Below, piece by piece: positions 17,122 through 25,401 of a DNA stretch of 64,000 nucleotides. The stretch covers positions 127,987-191,986 of the forward strand of contig CAZWGO010000002.1 in assembly GCA_964633355.1 (NCBI GenBank). Direction: 5' to 3'. The position numbers and the translations under genes are program-made. A model generated the notes under the pieces. It had not been told where the DNA came from. It was given only the letters and a program-made list of their open reading frames with translations, and made no database searches. Every line of letters starts with the position of its first letter. Within the stretch, counting starts at the first letter, position 1. The DNA comes from Micavibrio_B sp964633355. Its GTDB lineage: Bacteria; Pseudomonadota; Alphaproteobacteria; Micavibrionales; Micavibrionaceae.

Positions 17122-17781
17122 ATGAAAATGACGTGGCAGGAAGAATTGGATAAGGCAAAAAATCGTCGTATCGTATTGGCACTCGATACAGCTGTGACCG
17201 GCTGCGCGGTTTGCATCTCAGATGGAGAACAATTCTGGACGGAAACCGTCGAAACCGAGCGCGGGCAGGCGGAATGCCTTGTACCCATGATTAACCGCGT
17301 GATCCGTAAAGCTGGCTATACATATAACGATTTTGACCGCATCGCCGTCACGACAGGGCCAGGGTCTTTTACAGGCGTACGGGTTGGACTTTCGACCGCC
17401 AAGGCTTTGGGTTTGTCGATCAATAAGCCTGTTTTTGGATTTGACACTTTATCGGTCATTGCCAAGGCCAGTGGATTACAACGCGATACAGTTATAATGA
17501 TCGATACCAAACGCGGCGATTTCTACGGACAGGCCTTTACAAAAGATTTACAGCCAATTGGTGAGCCGGAAATCTGGACAATGGACATGGCGGAGAATTC
17601 GGCTTTTGCCATTATCCGGGATGTTTTGCCCGATATCGAAGTAATGGCACGCATGGCGTCTGAGATCGAAAGCGATGAGATCATCTATCATCCGGAAAAG
17701 GCTCCGCATCCTCTTTATATAAGAGGGGCGGAAGTAAGCCAGTCTAAGCGGATTATACCAAAAATTGTAAAAACGGCTTAA
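17122..17781 (+). CDS. tsaB: tRNA threonylcarbamoyladenosine biosynthesis protein TsaB
   Basis: Partner of TsaD and TsaE in making the t6A37 modification of ANN-decoding tRNAs. The 219-residue ASKHA-fold protein has LALDTAVTGCAVCI near residue 18 and the signature VTTGPGSFTGVRVGLSTAKAL near 75-95. ATG codons at 17122 and 17128 are both possible. Its usual partner rimI is absent, and the stop abuts that of the phosphomannomutase gene on the other strand. Confidence 0.93.
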   Translation: MKMTWQEELDKAKNRRIVLALDTAVTGCAVCISDGEQFWTETVETERGQAECLVPMINRVIRKAGYTYNDFDRIAVTTGPGSFTGVRVGLSTAKALGLSINKPVFGFDTLSVIAKASGLQRDTVIMIDTKRGDFYGQAFTKDLQPIGEPEIWTMDMAENSAFAIIRDVLPDIEVMARMASEIESDEIIYHPEKAPHPLYIRGAEVSQSKRIIPKIVKTA

Positions 17782-19284
17782 TTAGGCTGCTTTTTTACGC
17801 TCAATTTTTTGGTCGTATTCGCCGATTTCCTTGTAAGTAGATAAGGTTGCATCGATTTCTTCGAAGACGTTGAACATTTGGTCTTCGGAGGCAGGGCTTT
17901 CGACGACGACGACAAGAGATGGCTTGTTGGACGAAGCGCGGATCAGGCCCCAGCTTCCGTCTTCCAATGTAAAGCGCACGCCGTTGACTGTCACCACATC
18001 AACGATTTTTTGTCCGCAAACACTTTCGCCTTTGTCTTTTTTATCCTGATAGATTTTGGTCAATGTTTCGACCATGCCGTATTTAATATCGTCTGCGCAA
18101 TAAGGCGCCATGGTCGGAGAGCCCCAAGTTTTCGGCAATGAGTCTTTCAAATCCGACATTGATTTATCGGCATTGCGATCCAGAATACGGCAGATAGTGA
18201 CCGCTGTCAGGATACCGTCGTCATAGCCGCGGCCAATCGGCGCGTTTAAAAAGAAGTGACCGGATTTTTCAAATCCCGCCAAAGCACCGGATTCATTGAC
18301 CTGACGTTTCATGTAGGAGTGTCCGGTTTTCCAGTATTGCGTTTTCGCGCCAAGCTCTTTCAGAACAGGGTCCGTATTGTAAAGCCCAGTTGATTTCACA
18401 TCGGCGACAAAGGTCGCATTTTTGTGAATAGCTGCGAAGTCGCGGGCGCAGATAACACCCATTTTATCGGCAAAAATTTCATCGCCGGTATTATCGATAA
18501 CGCCGCAGCGGTCGCCATCTCCATCGAATCCGAAGGCGATATCCGCGCCCGTTTCTTTGACCTTGGCCGACATGGCGTGGAGCATCTCCATGTCTTCAGG
18601 GTTCGGATTGTATTTCGGGAAGGTATAGTCGAGATCGCAATCCATCTCGATGACATCAACGCCAATACGGCGAAGCGCTTCGGGTGCATAAGCTCCGGCA
18701 GTTCCGTTACCGCACGCGACAACGGCTTTGATTTTACGTTTCAGTTTGCCATCTTTGGTGAGGTCGGCAATATAGCGTTCCTTGATATCGCCCACATATT
18801 CGTACGAGCCGCCTTCGCGCACGACATATTTCTCATCCATAACGATGTCCTTCAAATGAGACATCAATTCAGGGCCGAATGTCATAGGACGTTCAGTACC
18901 GATCTTGACGCCCGTCCAGCCGTTTTCGTTATGGCTGGCCGTGACCATGGCAACGGCAGGGGCGTCGAGTTCGAATTGGGAAAAATACGCGGTTGGTGAA
19001 AGGGCCAGACCGATATCGTAAACTTTACAGCCCGCTGCCATCAGGCCGATGATTAGCGCCTGTTTGATCGTTGCGCTGTAAGAGCGGTAATCATGGCCGA
19101 CGACGACGGCGGGGGGATTTTTCTTCATTTCATGGACAATCGTGCCGATGCCCATGCCCAGAGCCTGAATACCGCGAAGGTTTATTTGTTCTGGAAAAAG
19201 CCAGCGCGCGTCATATTCACGGAAACCTTGTGGGGCGACAAAGATTTCGCGTTCATACGCTTCTGTGTTTGGCTTGAGGGACAT
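17782..19284 (-). CDS. manB: Phosphomannomutase/phosphoglucomutase
   Basis: Alpha-D-phosphohexomutase interconverting hexose 6- and 1-phosphates, supplying mannose-1-phosphate or glucose-1-phosphate for envelope sugars. The 500-residue protein has the phosphoserine loop TASHN at 115-119 (S117), the metal loop DGDGDR at 254-259, a sugar-binding FEKSGHFF segment and the C-terminal RASSNKPSL phosphate loop. The mannose-1-phosphate guanylyltransferase gene just upstream on the same strand favours a GDP-mannose role. The symbol follows that context; the sugar specificity cannot be read from sequence. Confidence 0.9.
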   Translation of the reverse strand: MSLKPNTEAYEREIFVAPQGFREYDARWLFPEQINLRGIQALGMGIGTIVHEMKKNPPAVVVGHDYRSYSATIKQALIIGLMAAGCKVYDIGLALSPTAYFSQFELDAPAVAMVTASHNENGWTGVKIGTERPMTFGPELMSHLKDIVMDEKYVVREGGSYEYVGDIKERYIADLTKDGKLKRKIKAVVACGNGTAGAYAPEALRRIGVDVIEMDCDLDYTFPKYNPNPEDMEMLHAMSAKVKETGADIAFGFDGDGDRCGVIDNTGDEIFADKMGVICARDFAAIHKNATFVADVKSTGLYNTDPVLKELGAKTQYWKTGHSYMKRQVNESGALAGFEKSGHFFLNAPIGRGYDDGILTAVTICRILDRNADKSMSDLKDSLPKTWGSPTMAPYCADDIKYGMVETLTKIYQDKKDKGESVCGQKIVDVVTVNGVRFTLEDGSWGLIRASSNKPSLVVVVESPASEDQMFNVFEEIDATLSTYKEIGEYDQKIERKKAA

Positions 19285-19365
19285 TAAATAAACTCCTGAA
19301 ATACTTTAAAAATATGATTGTTTAGTAATAGATTTTGCTGCATTTGCAAACGCCCAAAATCAATT

Positions 19366-20208
19366 TTAATTCCCTGAAGCAGAAAGTTTTTCTACATATT
19401 TATATCCGGGCTTGTTTTTCATGACTTCCAATAAGCCTTCCCATGTACCCACATCCATCCATTGCATGTCGCACGGGATGACAGAAAGATTGGATGATTT
19501 CTCCAGAACAGCTTTATCAAAGGATATTGGCTGAATTTCGGTTCCATTTTTGACATGGTCCAGAATATCCGGAGCATATAGGCGAAAAGCATTCAAAAGT
19601 GTCGAGGCTTTAAAGGCGAATATACCGCTATTCCATAAATACTGGCCGCTTTCAATTAAGGTTTTGGCCTTAGCTGTGTCCGGCTTTTCGATGAAGGCTT
19701 CAGCAGAGAACGGTTTCTGAGGATTGGTTTTGATATATCCATAGCCTGTCTCAGGTCTGTGCGGTGTAATGCCGAACAGGGCTATGCGACCATCTCGCGC
19801 TTCTTTCTCCGCTAAAAGAAGAGAAGTTTTTAGCGGTGTGATGTCTTCAATATAGTGATCTGAAGGCATGGCCAGCATGAGGGAATCCGGCGAAAAACGT
19901 TCGCTGACATAATAAGCCGCACGGGCGATAGCCGGACCGGTATTCAGCGGGTTTTTCTCGCTGATGATATGTGGGCAAGGGCGACCGAGATGAGTTTTCA
20001 CCAGATCGATATATTGTTCATTTGTGACGATGACGGTTTCATTTAAGCTGGCGCCGGTCAGGTTTAAGGCGCGCTCAGTAGTTTTTTGAAAAAGAGATGT
20101 TTGAGGATCGATCAGGTTCAGGAATTGCTTCGGCCTATCCGCCTTGCTTAAAGGCCATAGCCGTTTTCCAGAGCCGCCACAAAGGATGACCGGTATTATT
20201 CTCCCCAT
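19366..20208 (-). CDS. manC: Mannose-1-phosphate guanylyltransferase, single-domain
   Basis: Makes GDP-mannose from mannose-1-phosphate and GTP. The 280-residue protein consists of the nucleotidyltransferase domain only, with the signature CGGSGKRLWPLSKADRPKQF near residues 10-29, SEKNPLNTGPAIARAA, AMPSDHYIED and IEKPD. The C-terminal cupin/isomerase domain of the usual 470-residue ManC is absent and the frame ends cleanly, so it resembles single-domain GMPases. It lies 81 nt upstream of the mutase gene. Confidence 0.9.
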   Translation of the reverse strand: MGRIIPVILCGGSGKRLWPLSKADRPKQFLNLIDPQTSLFQKTTERALNLTGASLNETVIVTNEQYIDLVKTHLGRPCPHIISEKNPLNTGPAIARAAYYVSERFSPDSLMLAMPSDHYIEDITPLKTSLLLAEKEARDGRIALFGITPHRPETGYGYIKTNPQKPFSAEAFIEKPDTAKAKTLIESGQYLWNSGIFAFKASTLLNAFRLYAPDILDHVKNGTEIQPISFDKAVLEKSSNLSVIPCDMQWMDVGTWEGLLEVMKNKPGYKYVEKLSASGN

Positions 20209-20252
20209 AGAGGGCTAATAACACAATTTTGTATTTCCATGAAAGCAAGATA

Positions 20253-20267
20253 TTAAACGCTTCTTAA
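20253..20267 (+). promoter_or_regulatory. CtrA-type box upstream of mucR
   Basis: TTAA-ACGCTTC-TTAA is a perfect match to the alphaproteobacterial CtrA consensus TTAA-N7-TTAA. It lies 78 nt before the mucR ATG in the intergenic region shared with manC. Such a motif occurs by chance in AT-rich DNA, so function is inferred from the match and its promoter position. Confidence 0.5.
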
Positions 20268-20344
20268 AGTAATTCCAAGTATTGTAGTATTTATATAGTT
20301 GAATTACTGTCAAATTTAAGAGAATTACCTATAGGTGGAAATAA

Positions 20345-20776
20345 ATGGCTGATAATCCTAAGAATAACGACATACTGGCTCTTACTACGGAAATTGTTTC
20401 AGCGCATTTATCCAATAATACTGTCCCCGCAGGTGAAATTCCCGCTCTTATCGAGCGGATTTATAAAACATTGTCAGGTGTCGGCGGCGATGTTTCGACG
20501 AGCAGCGTTACGGCTGAACGTCCACAGCCAGCCGTGCCGATCCGTAAATCCGTTATGCCGGAATATATTGTCTGTCTCGAGGACGGTAAAAAACTGAAAA
20601 TGCTCAAACGTCACTTGAAAACAGCATATAAAATGACACCAGAACAGTATCGCGAACGCTGGGGCTTGCCAGCCGATTACCCAATGGTTGCGCCTAGCTA
20701 TGCAAAAACCCGAAGCCGACTGGCTAAAGATATAGGCCTTGGTACTAAAGGCCGTAGTGAGCGGAAGAAAAAGTAA
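20345..20776 (+). CDS. mucR: MucR/Ros family transcriptional regulator
   Basis: A 143-residue DNA-binding regulator. The family core is unmistakable: EYIVCLEDGKKLKMLKRHL (residues 73-91), then TPEQYRERWGLPADYPMVAP and a basic tail. Homologues repress exopolysaccharide, motility and cell-cycle genes, often with H-NS-like behaviour. Of the Ros zinc ligands, C77 and H90 remain, the second Cys position is D80 and the second His is missing (TAYKM), so this may be a low-zinc or zinc-free version. A CtrA-type box lies upstream, and AGGTGG precedes the ATG. Confidence 0.93.
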   Translation: MADNPKNNDILALTTEIVSAHLSNNTVPAGEIPALIERIYKTLSGVGGDVSTSSVTAERPQPAVPIRKSVMPEYIVCLEDGKKLKMLKRHLKTAYKMTPEQYRERWGLPADYPMVAPSYAKTRSRLAKDIGLGTKGRSERKKK

Positions 20777-21553
20777 TCAGCTTAATTCTTCACTTCTTTT
20801 AGCCGCTGCTGAAATTGCTTTTTGAATCAAAAGGCTTAGACCCCGAGGATCAGTTAATATCTCAAGAGCGGCTTCGGTCGTGCCGCCGGGGCTGGTTACG
20901 TTTTTGCGCAAGGTCTCCACTGGAATATCTTTTTGCGCCTCGGCAAGTGCTGCTGAACCGATAACAGTCTGGCGCGCCAGTTTCATGGCTAGATCTGCGG
21001 GCAGGCCTTGGTCAATGCCTGCTTTGGCAAGTTCTTCAATTAGCAGAAATACATAGGCAGGGCCTGAGCCGCTGACGGCCGTTACGGCGTCCATGAATTT
21101 TTCGTCGGTAACCCATTCGAATTGCCCGACATTTTCGAATAAGGCTTTAACTGCGGTTTTCTGGGGGGCTGTTACAATATGATTGGCGCAAGCTACCGTC
21201 ATGCCTTTACCGACCATGGCGGGCGTGTTTGGCATCGTGCGTATAATCGCCTGACGATCTGGTAGAATATCTTGCAAATATTTCAATGTCTTACCTGCGG
21301 CAATTGAGACATAAAGTGAAGCAGTAACGCGATGGGTGAGCTCCGTTAAAACCTCATCCATAACTTGAGGTTTTACGGCCAAAACAATGATATTAAATTG
21401 TTTTACAGGGAGGCTTGCCAGGCTTTCATAACCGCGTTTGGTTGAAGGATCGAGCACAAAAATATGGTAGCCGATATTCTTGTTCCATTGCTCAAGAAGC
21501 GCAGAACCCATTTTGCCGCAGCCAACGAGAAGTATTTTTTGCTGAATAGCCAA
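20777..21553 (-). CDS. proC: Pyrroline-5-carboxylate reductase
   Basis: Last step of proline synthesis, NAD(P)H-dependent. The 258-residue protein opens with the Rossmann motif LLVGCGKMGSALL, has AVKPQVM, RTMPNTPAMVGKGMT and the C-terminal signature TVIGSAALAEAQKDIPVETLRKNVTSPGGTT (given here in pieces AALAEAQK and TSPGGTTEAAL). It is the last gene of a leftward run ubiK-ybjN-like-proC with 1-2 nt spacers, an order common in alphaproteobacteria. Confidence 0.95.
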   Translation of the reverse strand: MAIQQKILLVGCGKMGSALLEQWNKNIGYHIFVLDPSTKRGYESLASLPVKQFNIIVLAVKPQVMDEVLTELTHRVTASLYVSIAAGKTLKYLQDILPDRQAIIRTMPNTPAMVGKGMTVACANHIVTAPQKTAVKALFENVGQFEWVTDEKFMDAVTAVSGSGPAYVFLLIEELAKAGIDQGLPADLAMKLARQTVIGSAALAEAQKDIPVETLRKNVTSPGGTTEAALEILTDPRGLSLLIQKAISAAAKRSEELS

Positions 21554-21555
21554 GG

Positions 21556-22062
21556 CTAGGATCGTCCGGCAATCGGCATCATGGCCAAATTCAAATCATC
21601 TGAGTCAGGTGCAGTGGCCTGGCACAAGGAAAGGAATACAGGATAATTGCGGTCGCATTCATCTATCGCAATATGAATGAGCTCCTGTATGTGATCGGTG
21701 CCTGAGGACTGCATGCCGCGAAATAACTGCGTATAGCGAAAAGTAGGAGCTAGCGTTTCTGGTGGCAAATCGAAATGACCAAGCCAGAGGCCGGAATTGA
21801 TATTGAGAACTGTTTCGGAAGCCAAAGCTTTATTCATGTCCGAAACCTGTAAGCCGTATTCGCAGCAGAACTGGAGCGCACCCATTATTTCATCCCACAT
21901 GAACATCATTTTATAATTTCCATAATGTCCGCGCGCCTCAACGAATAATTCATCGCGATTGGCGCGGTTGAATGACAGCAAATCAGGGGCGTTAAGATAT
22001 TCTTCGGCATCATCCAGCGGATTGACGACTTCTTCAAAAAAGGCTTCTGAAAGATCGGGCAT
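21556..22062 (-). CDS. YbjN domain protein
   Basis: A 168-residue cytoplasmic protein of the YbjN family, which shares the fold of type III secretion chaperones. Recognisable segments are NYKMMFMWDEIMGALQFCC, the helix VSDMNKALASETVLNIN and LWLGHFDL. The biochemical role is unknown. It lies between ubiK (1 nt apart) and proC (2 nt apart), so it is co-transcribed. Confidence 0.82.
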   Translation of the reverse strand: MPDLSEAFFEEVVNPLDDAEEYLNAPDLLSFNRANRDELFVEARGHYGNYKMMFMWDEIMGALQFCCEYGLQVSDMNKALASETVLNINSGLWLGHFDLPPETLAPTFRYTQLFRGMQSSGTDHIQELIHIAIDECDRNYPVFLSLCQATAPDSDDLNLAMMPIAGRS

Positions 22063-22063
22063 G

Positions 22064-22375
22064 TTATTTCCGTCTCGAGGGTTTTACAGGTTTCTTTTTA
22101 GATGCAGTCACAAGCTTGGGCTTTGATTTTCCACCAACAGAGGCCTCTAGCTCGGCAACGCGAGCTTTCAGTTGCTCCTGTTCGGAGCGAAATTTGGAAA
22201 TTGTCGCCTGCAAACGCTCTATTTCATCGCGCGTGGCAAGGTCCATGCGGGCCGTATAGGATTGGGCGCGTTCCTTAATATCGGAGCCAACTTGGCGGCG
22301 AACCGTGGAAATCAGGCTTGCCGCGCCGCCGGCCATGCGCGCCAGATCATCGAATAAACGGTTGTCAGAAGCCAT
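22064..22375 (-). CDS. ubiK: UbiK-like accessory factor (BMFP domain)
   Basis: A 103-residue coiled-coil protein. The N-terminal helix (residues about 8-35) and the heptad-rich segment ATRDEIERLQATISKFRSEQ with LKARVAELEA match the BMFP/YqiC (UbiK) family, which supports aerobic ubiquinone synthesis by organising the UBI complex. The tail is Lys-rich. First gene of the ubiK-ybjN-like-proC run, divergent from hldD across a 152-nt gap in which I see no gene. Confidence 0.8.
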   Translation of the reverse strand: MASDNRLFDDLARMAGGAASLISTVRRQVGSDIKERAQSYTARMDLATRDEIERLQATISKFRSEQEQLKARVAELEASVGGKSKPKLVTASKKKPVKPSRRK

Positions 22376-22527
22376 GTGAGCGACTCTTTCAATATTGTTG
22401 TGGAAACGGGGACTGGTTTACCACTCGAAAATGATGCGGTGCAAGTTGTGGGGAAGAAAATTTACAACTGGTCCACAGGTAATTGGTTGGGCTAAGGTGG
22501 CTCAGATTTAGTATTACAGGAGTTATT

Positions 22528-23520
22528 ATGATTATTGTAACGGGCGGCGCGGGTTTTATCGGGTCGAATTTAGTGGCCGGGCTCGAAGCGCAAGGTGTAA
22601 CGGATATCGTTGTTTGTGATGTATTCGGCACGGATGATAAATGGCGCAACCTGTCCAAGCGGGCGCTGCGGGATATCGTGCCGCCGCAAGATTTGTTTCA
22701 ATATCTTTCCCGTCACAAAACTGAAATCAAAGTTGTCTTTCATATGGGGGCGATTTCCGCGACGACCGAACGCGATGTCGACAAGATCGTCGAAAACAAT
22801 TTCGTCTTTACACGAGATTTATGGCGCTGGTGCGCAAAAAATAATGTGCGGTTCATTTATGCATCGTCTGCCGCCACATACGGCGATGGCTCACAAGGTT
22901 TTAAAGATGACGATGCGCCGCAGGAATTGGCAAAGCTTCAACCTTTGAACGCTTATGGCTGGTCGAAACATGCATTCGATCGCCGCGTATCCGATCTCGT
23001 TTATGTCAGCAAGTCTGAAGCGACGCCGCCGCAATGGGCAGGGCTTAAATTCTTTAATGTCTACGGTCCGAATGAATATCACAAAGGTGATATGGCGAGC
23101 GTTATCAGCAAGCTCTACCCGCAAGTTGCGGCGGGAGCGCAGGCCAAGCTGTTTAAATCAGCCAATCCTAAATACGAAGACGGCGGACAATTGCGTGATT
23201 TCGTCTATGTCGATGATTGCGTGTCGGTCATGCTGTGGCTGTATGAGAATCCGAAAGTGTCGGGCCTTTTTAACGTCGGGACAGGCAAGGCGCGTAGTTT
23301 CAAAGATCTCGCGCTGGCGACTTTTGCCGCAGCCGGATTACCGCCGAAAATTCATTACAATGATATGCCAGAGCAACTGAAGGGCAAGTATCAATACTTT
23401 ACCGAGGCTGATATGACGAAGCTTCGCGCCGCCGGATACGATAAGCCAATGACAGAGCTGGAAGACGGCGTATGTCAATTCGTTCAGCAATTCATGGCTA
23501 AGGAAGATCAGTACAGGTAA
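22528..23520 (+). CDS. hldD: ADP-L-glycero-D-manno-heptose 6-epimerase
   Basis: SDR epimerase making the ADP-heptose donor for the LPS inner core. The start chosen is the ATG at 22528, because AGGAG (22518-22522) sits 5 nt before it and the Rossmann motif MIIVTGGAGFIGSNLV begins at once; an upstream ATG at 22483 would add 15 unlikely residues. The 330-residue length is normal. The catalytic segments are YASSAATYGDG and YGWSKHAFD (YxxxK variant). The stop overlaps the lgt start as TAATG. Confidence 0.94.
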   Translation: MIIVTGGAGFIGSNLVAGLEAQGVTDIVVCDVFGTDDKWRNLSKRALRDIVPPQDLFQYLSRHKTEIKVVFHMGAISATTERDVDKIVENNFVFTRDLWRWCAKNNVRFIYASSAATYGDGSQGFKDDDAPQELAKLQPLNAYGWSKHAFDRRVSDLVYVSKSEATPPQWAGLKFFNVYGPNEYHKGDMASVISKLYPQVAAGAQAKLFKSANPKYEDGGQLRDFVYVDDCVSVMLWLYENPKVSGLFNVGTGKARSFKDLALATFAAAGLPPKIHYNDMPEQLKGKYQYFTEADMTKLRAAGYDKPMTELEDGVCQFVQQFMAKEDQYR

Positions 23521-24344
23521 TGGCTATTCAATTTCCAAACATAGACCCTGTCGCAATTCAATTGGGTCCTGTTGCAATTCATTGGTACGCGCTGGCGTAT
23601 TTGGCGGGTATTCTCGGTGGCTGGTTTTTAGCCAAGCATATCGTCCGACTTGATCAAAATCGCTATCGCCCGAATGAAACAGATATTGATGATTTTATGA
23701 CATGGGCCGTACTGGGCGTCATCCTTGGCGGGCGGATCGGTTATATCCTGTTTTATAACTTTCATATCTATGCGGAGAATCCGCTCGAAGTGTTGAAAAT
23801 CTGGCAAGGTGGTATGTCATGGCACGGCGCGTTAATCGGCGTCATAACGGTGATCATTTCTTATGCGAAGATCAAAAAAGTTGAATTGTTCAGGCTGGCG
23901 GATTTGTTTGCGGTTGGCGCAACAATCGGATTTTTCTTCGGGCGGATTGCCAATTTCGTCAACGGAGAATTATTCGGGCGGGTGACGGAATCTTCGCTTG
24001 GAATCATCTTTCCGCGAGGCGGTGAATTGCCGCGCCATCCAAGCCAGCTTTATGAAGCGGCGCTCGAAGGTTTTGTACTTTTTATTATTCTCGTGACGAT
24101 GGCACATATATCGAAAATCAGAAATACGCCGGGATTAATTTCCGCCGCGTTCCTGTTCTTCTATGGCGTGTTCCGCTTTATCATTGAGTTCTTCCGCGAG
24201 CCGGATGCCCAGCTCGGTTTTATCGTCGGTGATCTATCGATGGGGCAATTGCTCTGTATGCCGGTGATTGCCGGTGGCATTTTGGTGTTCTTCATTGCGC
24301 ATCATTTAAAGAAAAAGCAAAGTCATGCCCAATCCATTGCATGA
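23520..24344 (+). CDS. lgt: Prolipoprotein diacylglyceryl transferase
   Basis: Inner-membrane enzyme that attaches diacylglycerol to the lipobox cysteine of prelipoproteins. The 274-residue protein has seven hydrophobic helices and the signature GRIANFVNGELFGR; MSWHGALIG carries the conserved His-Gly. One substrate is likely the OmpA lipoprotein at 42090-42977. It overlaps hldD by 1 nt and the methyltransferase gene by 20 nt. Confidence 0.96.
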   Translation: MAIQFPNIDPVAIQLGPVAIHWYALAYLAGILGGWFLAKHIVRLDQNRYRPNETDIDDFMTWAVLGVILGGRIGYILFYNFHIYAENPLEVLKIWQGGMSWHGALIGVITVIISYAKIKKVELFRLADLFAVGATIGFFFGRIANFVNGELFGRVTESSLGIIFPRGGELPRHPSQLYEAALEGFVLFIILVTMAHISKIRNTPGLISAAFLFFYGVFRFIIEFFREPDAQLGFIVGDLSMGQLLCMPVIAGGILVFFIAHHLKKKQSHAQSIA

Positions 24345-25401
24345 TTTGATCGTACGCCAGATCAAATTAAACGGTCCGATCACGATCGCGACCTATATGG
24401 ATTTATGCCTCGGTCATCCGGAGTATGGCTATTACCGCAAAGGCAATCCTGTCGGCGCGGCGGGGGATTTCATCACGGCGCCCGAAGTTAGTCAGCTATT
24501 TGGCGAAATGGTTGGTATCTGGGCAGCAGATATCATCGTAAAACTTGGCAATCCAAAAAAGATTTATCTATGCGAATTAGGTCCGGGCCACGGCACATTG
24601 ATGAAGGATGTCATGCGTGTTTTGTCAAAGCTGGGCGCCGCTATCGAAGTTCATTTAGTAGAAATCAGTGAGACGTTAAAAGCGAAGCAGAAAAACCTTC
24701 TTTGCTTTCCCCGTGAAAACGGGGATCTCGGCGATGTTTCAGATCCCCGCCTGCGCGGGGAAAACAAGATTATATGGCATTCATCGGTTGAAACGCTGCC
24801 CGACGATGCGCCCATTATATTTATCGCCAATGAATTTTTTGATGCTTTGTCTTTCAGGCAAGCAGTGAAAACCAAAGTCGGTTGGCAAGAAGCCGTAATT
24901 GGTTTGAATGGTGATCAGCTTGCTTTTGGACTGGGAAGCTTGTTGGTTGGTGAAGACTTGCCCGACGCGCCGGAAAATAGCGTCTATGAGTTTTCACCGG
25001 CAAGAGAAACGATGTGGGAAGAAATCGTTGCGAGGATCAAAAAGCAAAAAGGCGCGGCGCTTGTTATCGATTACGGCCATCTCGAGCCGAAATTAGTCGG
25101 GACATTTCAGGCGGTTAAAAATCATCAATATGCCAACGTGCTCGAAAATCCGGGCGAGCAGGATTTAACCAGTCATGTCGATTTTTCTATTTTGAAGCAT
25201 CTAGCCCAAAGTGTGCAGGTCGATCATTTTACGACGCAAAGCGAATTCCTCAAAATCATGGGGATTGAAATTCGTGCAGAAAATCTAGCTCATTCCAATC
25301 CGTCTTTGCGTGAAAATATTATGGCGGGTCTGCGGCGTTTGGTTCATCGGGATGAAATGGGGCAGTTGTTTAAAGTAATCGGAATATCAAAATGCACCTG
25401 A
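24325..25401 (+). CDS. MidA/NDUFAF7-type SAM-dependent methyltransferase with inserted palindrome
   Basis: A 358-residue member of the SAM-MT family (DUF185) related to mitochondrial NDUFAF7/MidA, which methylates an arginine of a complex I subunit. Signature segments are GYYRKGNPVGAAGDFITAPE, CELGPGHGTLMKD (SAM loop), IANEFFDALSFRQ and VIDYGHLE. Residues about 128-148 (CFPRENGDLGD to LRGENK) interrupt the usual spacing between the VEIS strand and the WHSSVETLP segment; they are encoded by a palindromic element, 24706-24764. The gene sits between lgt and pgeF, its normal place. Confidence 0.88.
   Translation: MPNPLHDLIVRQIKLNGPITIATYMDLCLGHPEYGYYRKGNPVGAAGDFITAPEVSQLFGEMVGIWAADIIVKLGNPKKIYLCELGPGHGTLMKDVMRVLSKLGAAIEVHLVEISETLKAKQKNLLCFPRENGDLGDVSDPRLRGENKIIWHSSVETLPDDAPIIFIANEFFDALSFRQAVKTKVGWQEAVIGLNGDQLAFGLGSLLVGEDLPDAPENSVYEFSPARETMWEEIVARIKKQKGAALVIDYGHLEPKLVGTFQAVKNHQYANVLENPGEQDLTSHVDFSILKHLAQSVQVDHFTTQSEFLKIMGIEIRAENLAHSNPSLRENIMAGLRRLVHRDEMGQLFKVIGISKCT
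24706..24764 (+). repeat. Palindromic double-hairpin element inside a CDS
   Basis: A 59-bp palindrome: TTTCCCCG-tgaaaa-CGGGGATCT, a short spacer, then AGATCCCCG-cctgcg-CGGGGAAAA. Each half is a hairpin and the halves are inverse complements outside the loops. The right half shares CCCCGCCTGCGCGGGG with the intergenic palindrome at 46735-46786. It adds roughly 20 residues in frame to the methyltransferase, like the Rickettsia palindromic elements known to insert in genes. Confidence 0.7.

Noticed and set aside
18424..18999. Long open frame opposite the phosphomannomutase gene
   Set aside because: It is antisense to conserved enzyme motifs with no ribosome site; a shadow frame.
22483..22527. 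Upstream ATG as the hldD start
   Set aside because: No ribosome site, and it would put 15 extra residues before the Rossmann strand; AGGAG serves ATG 22528.
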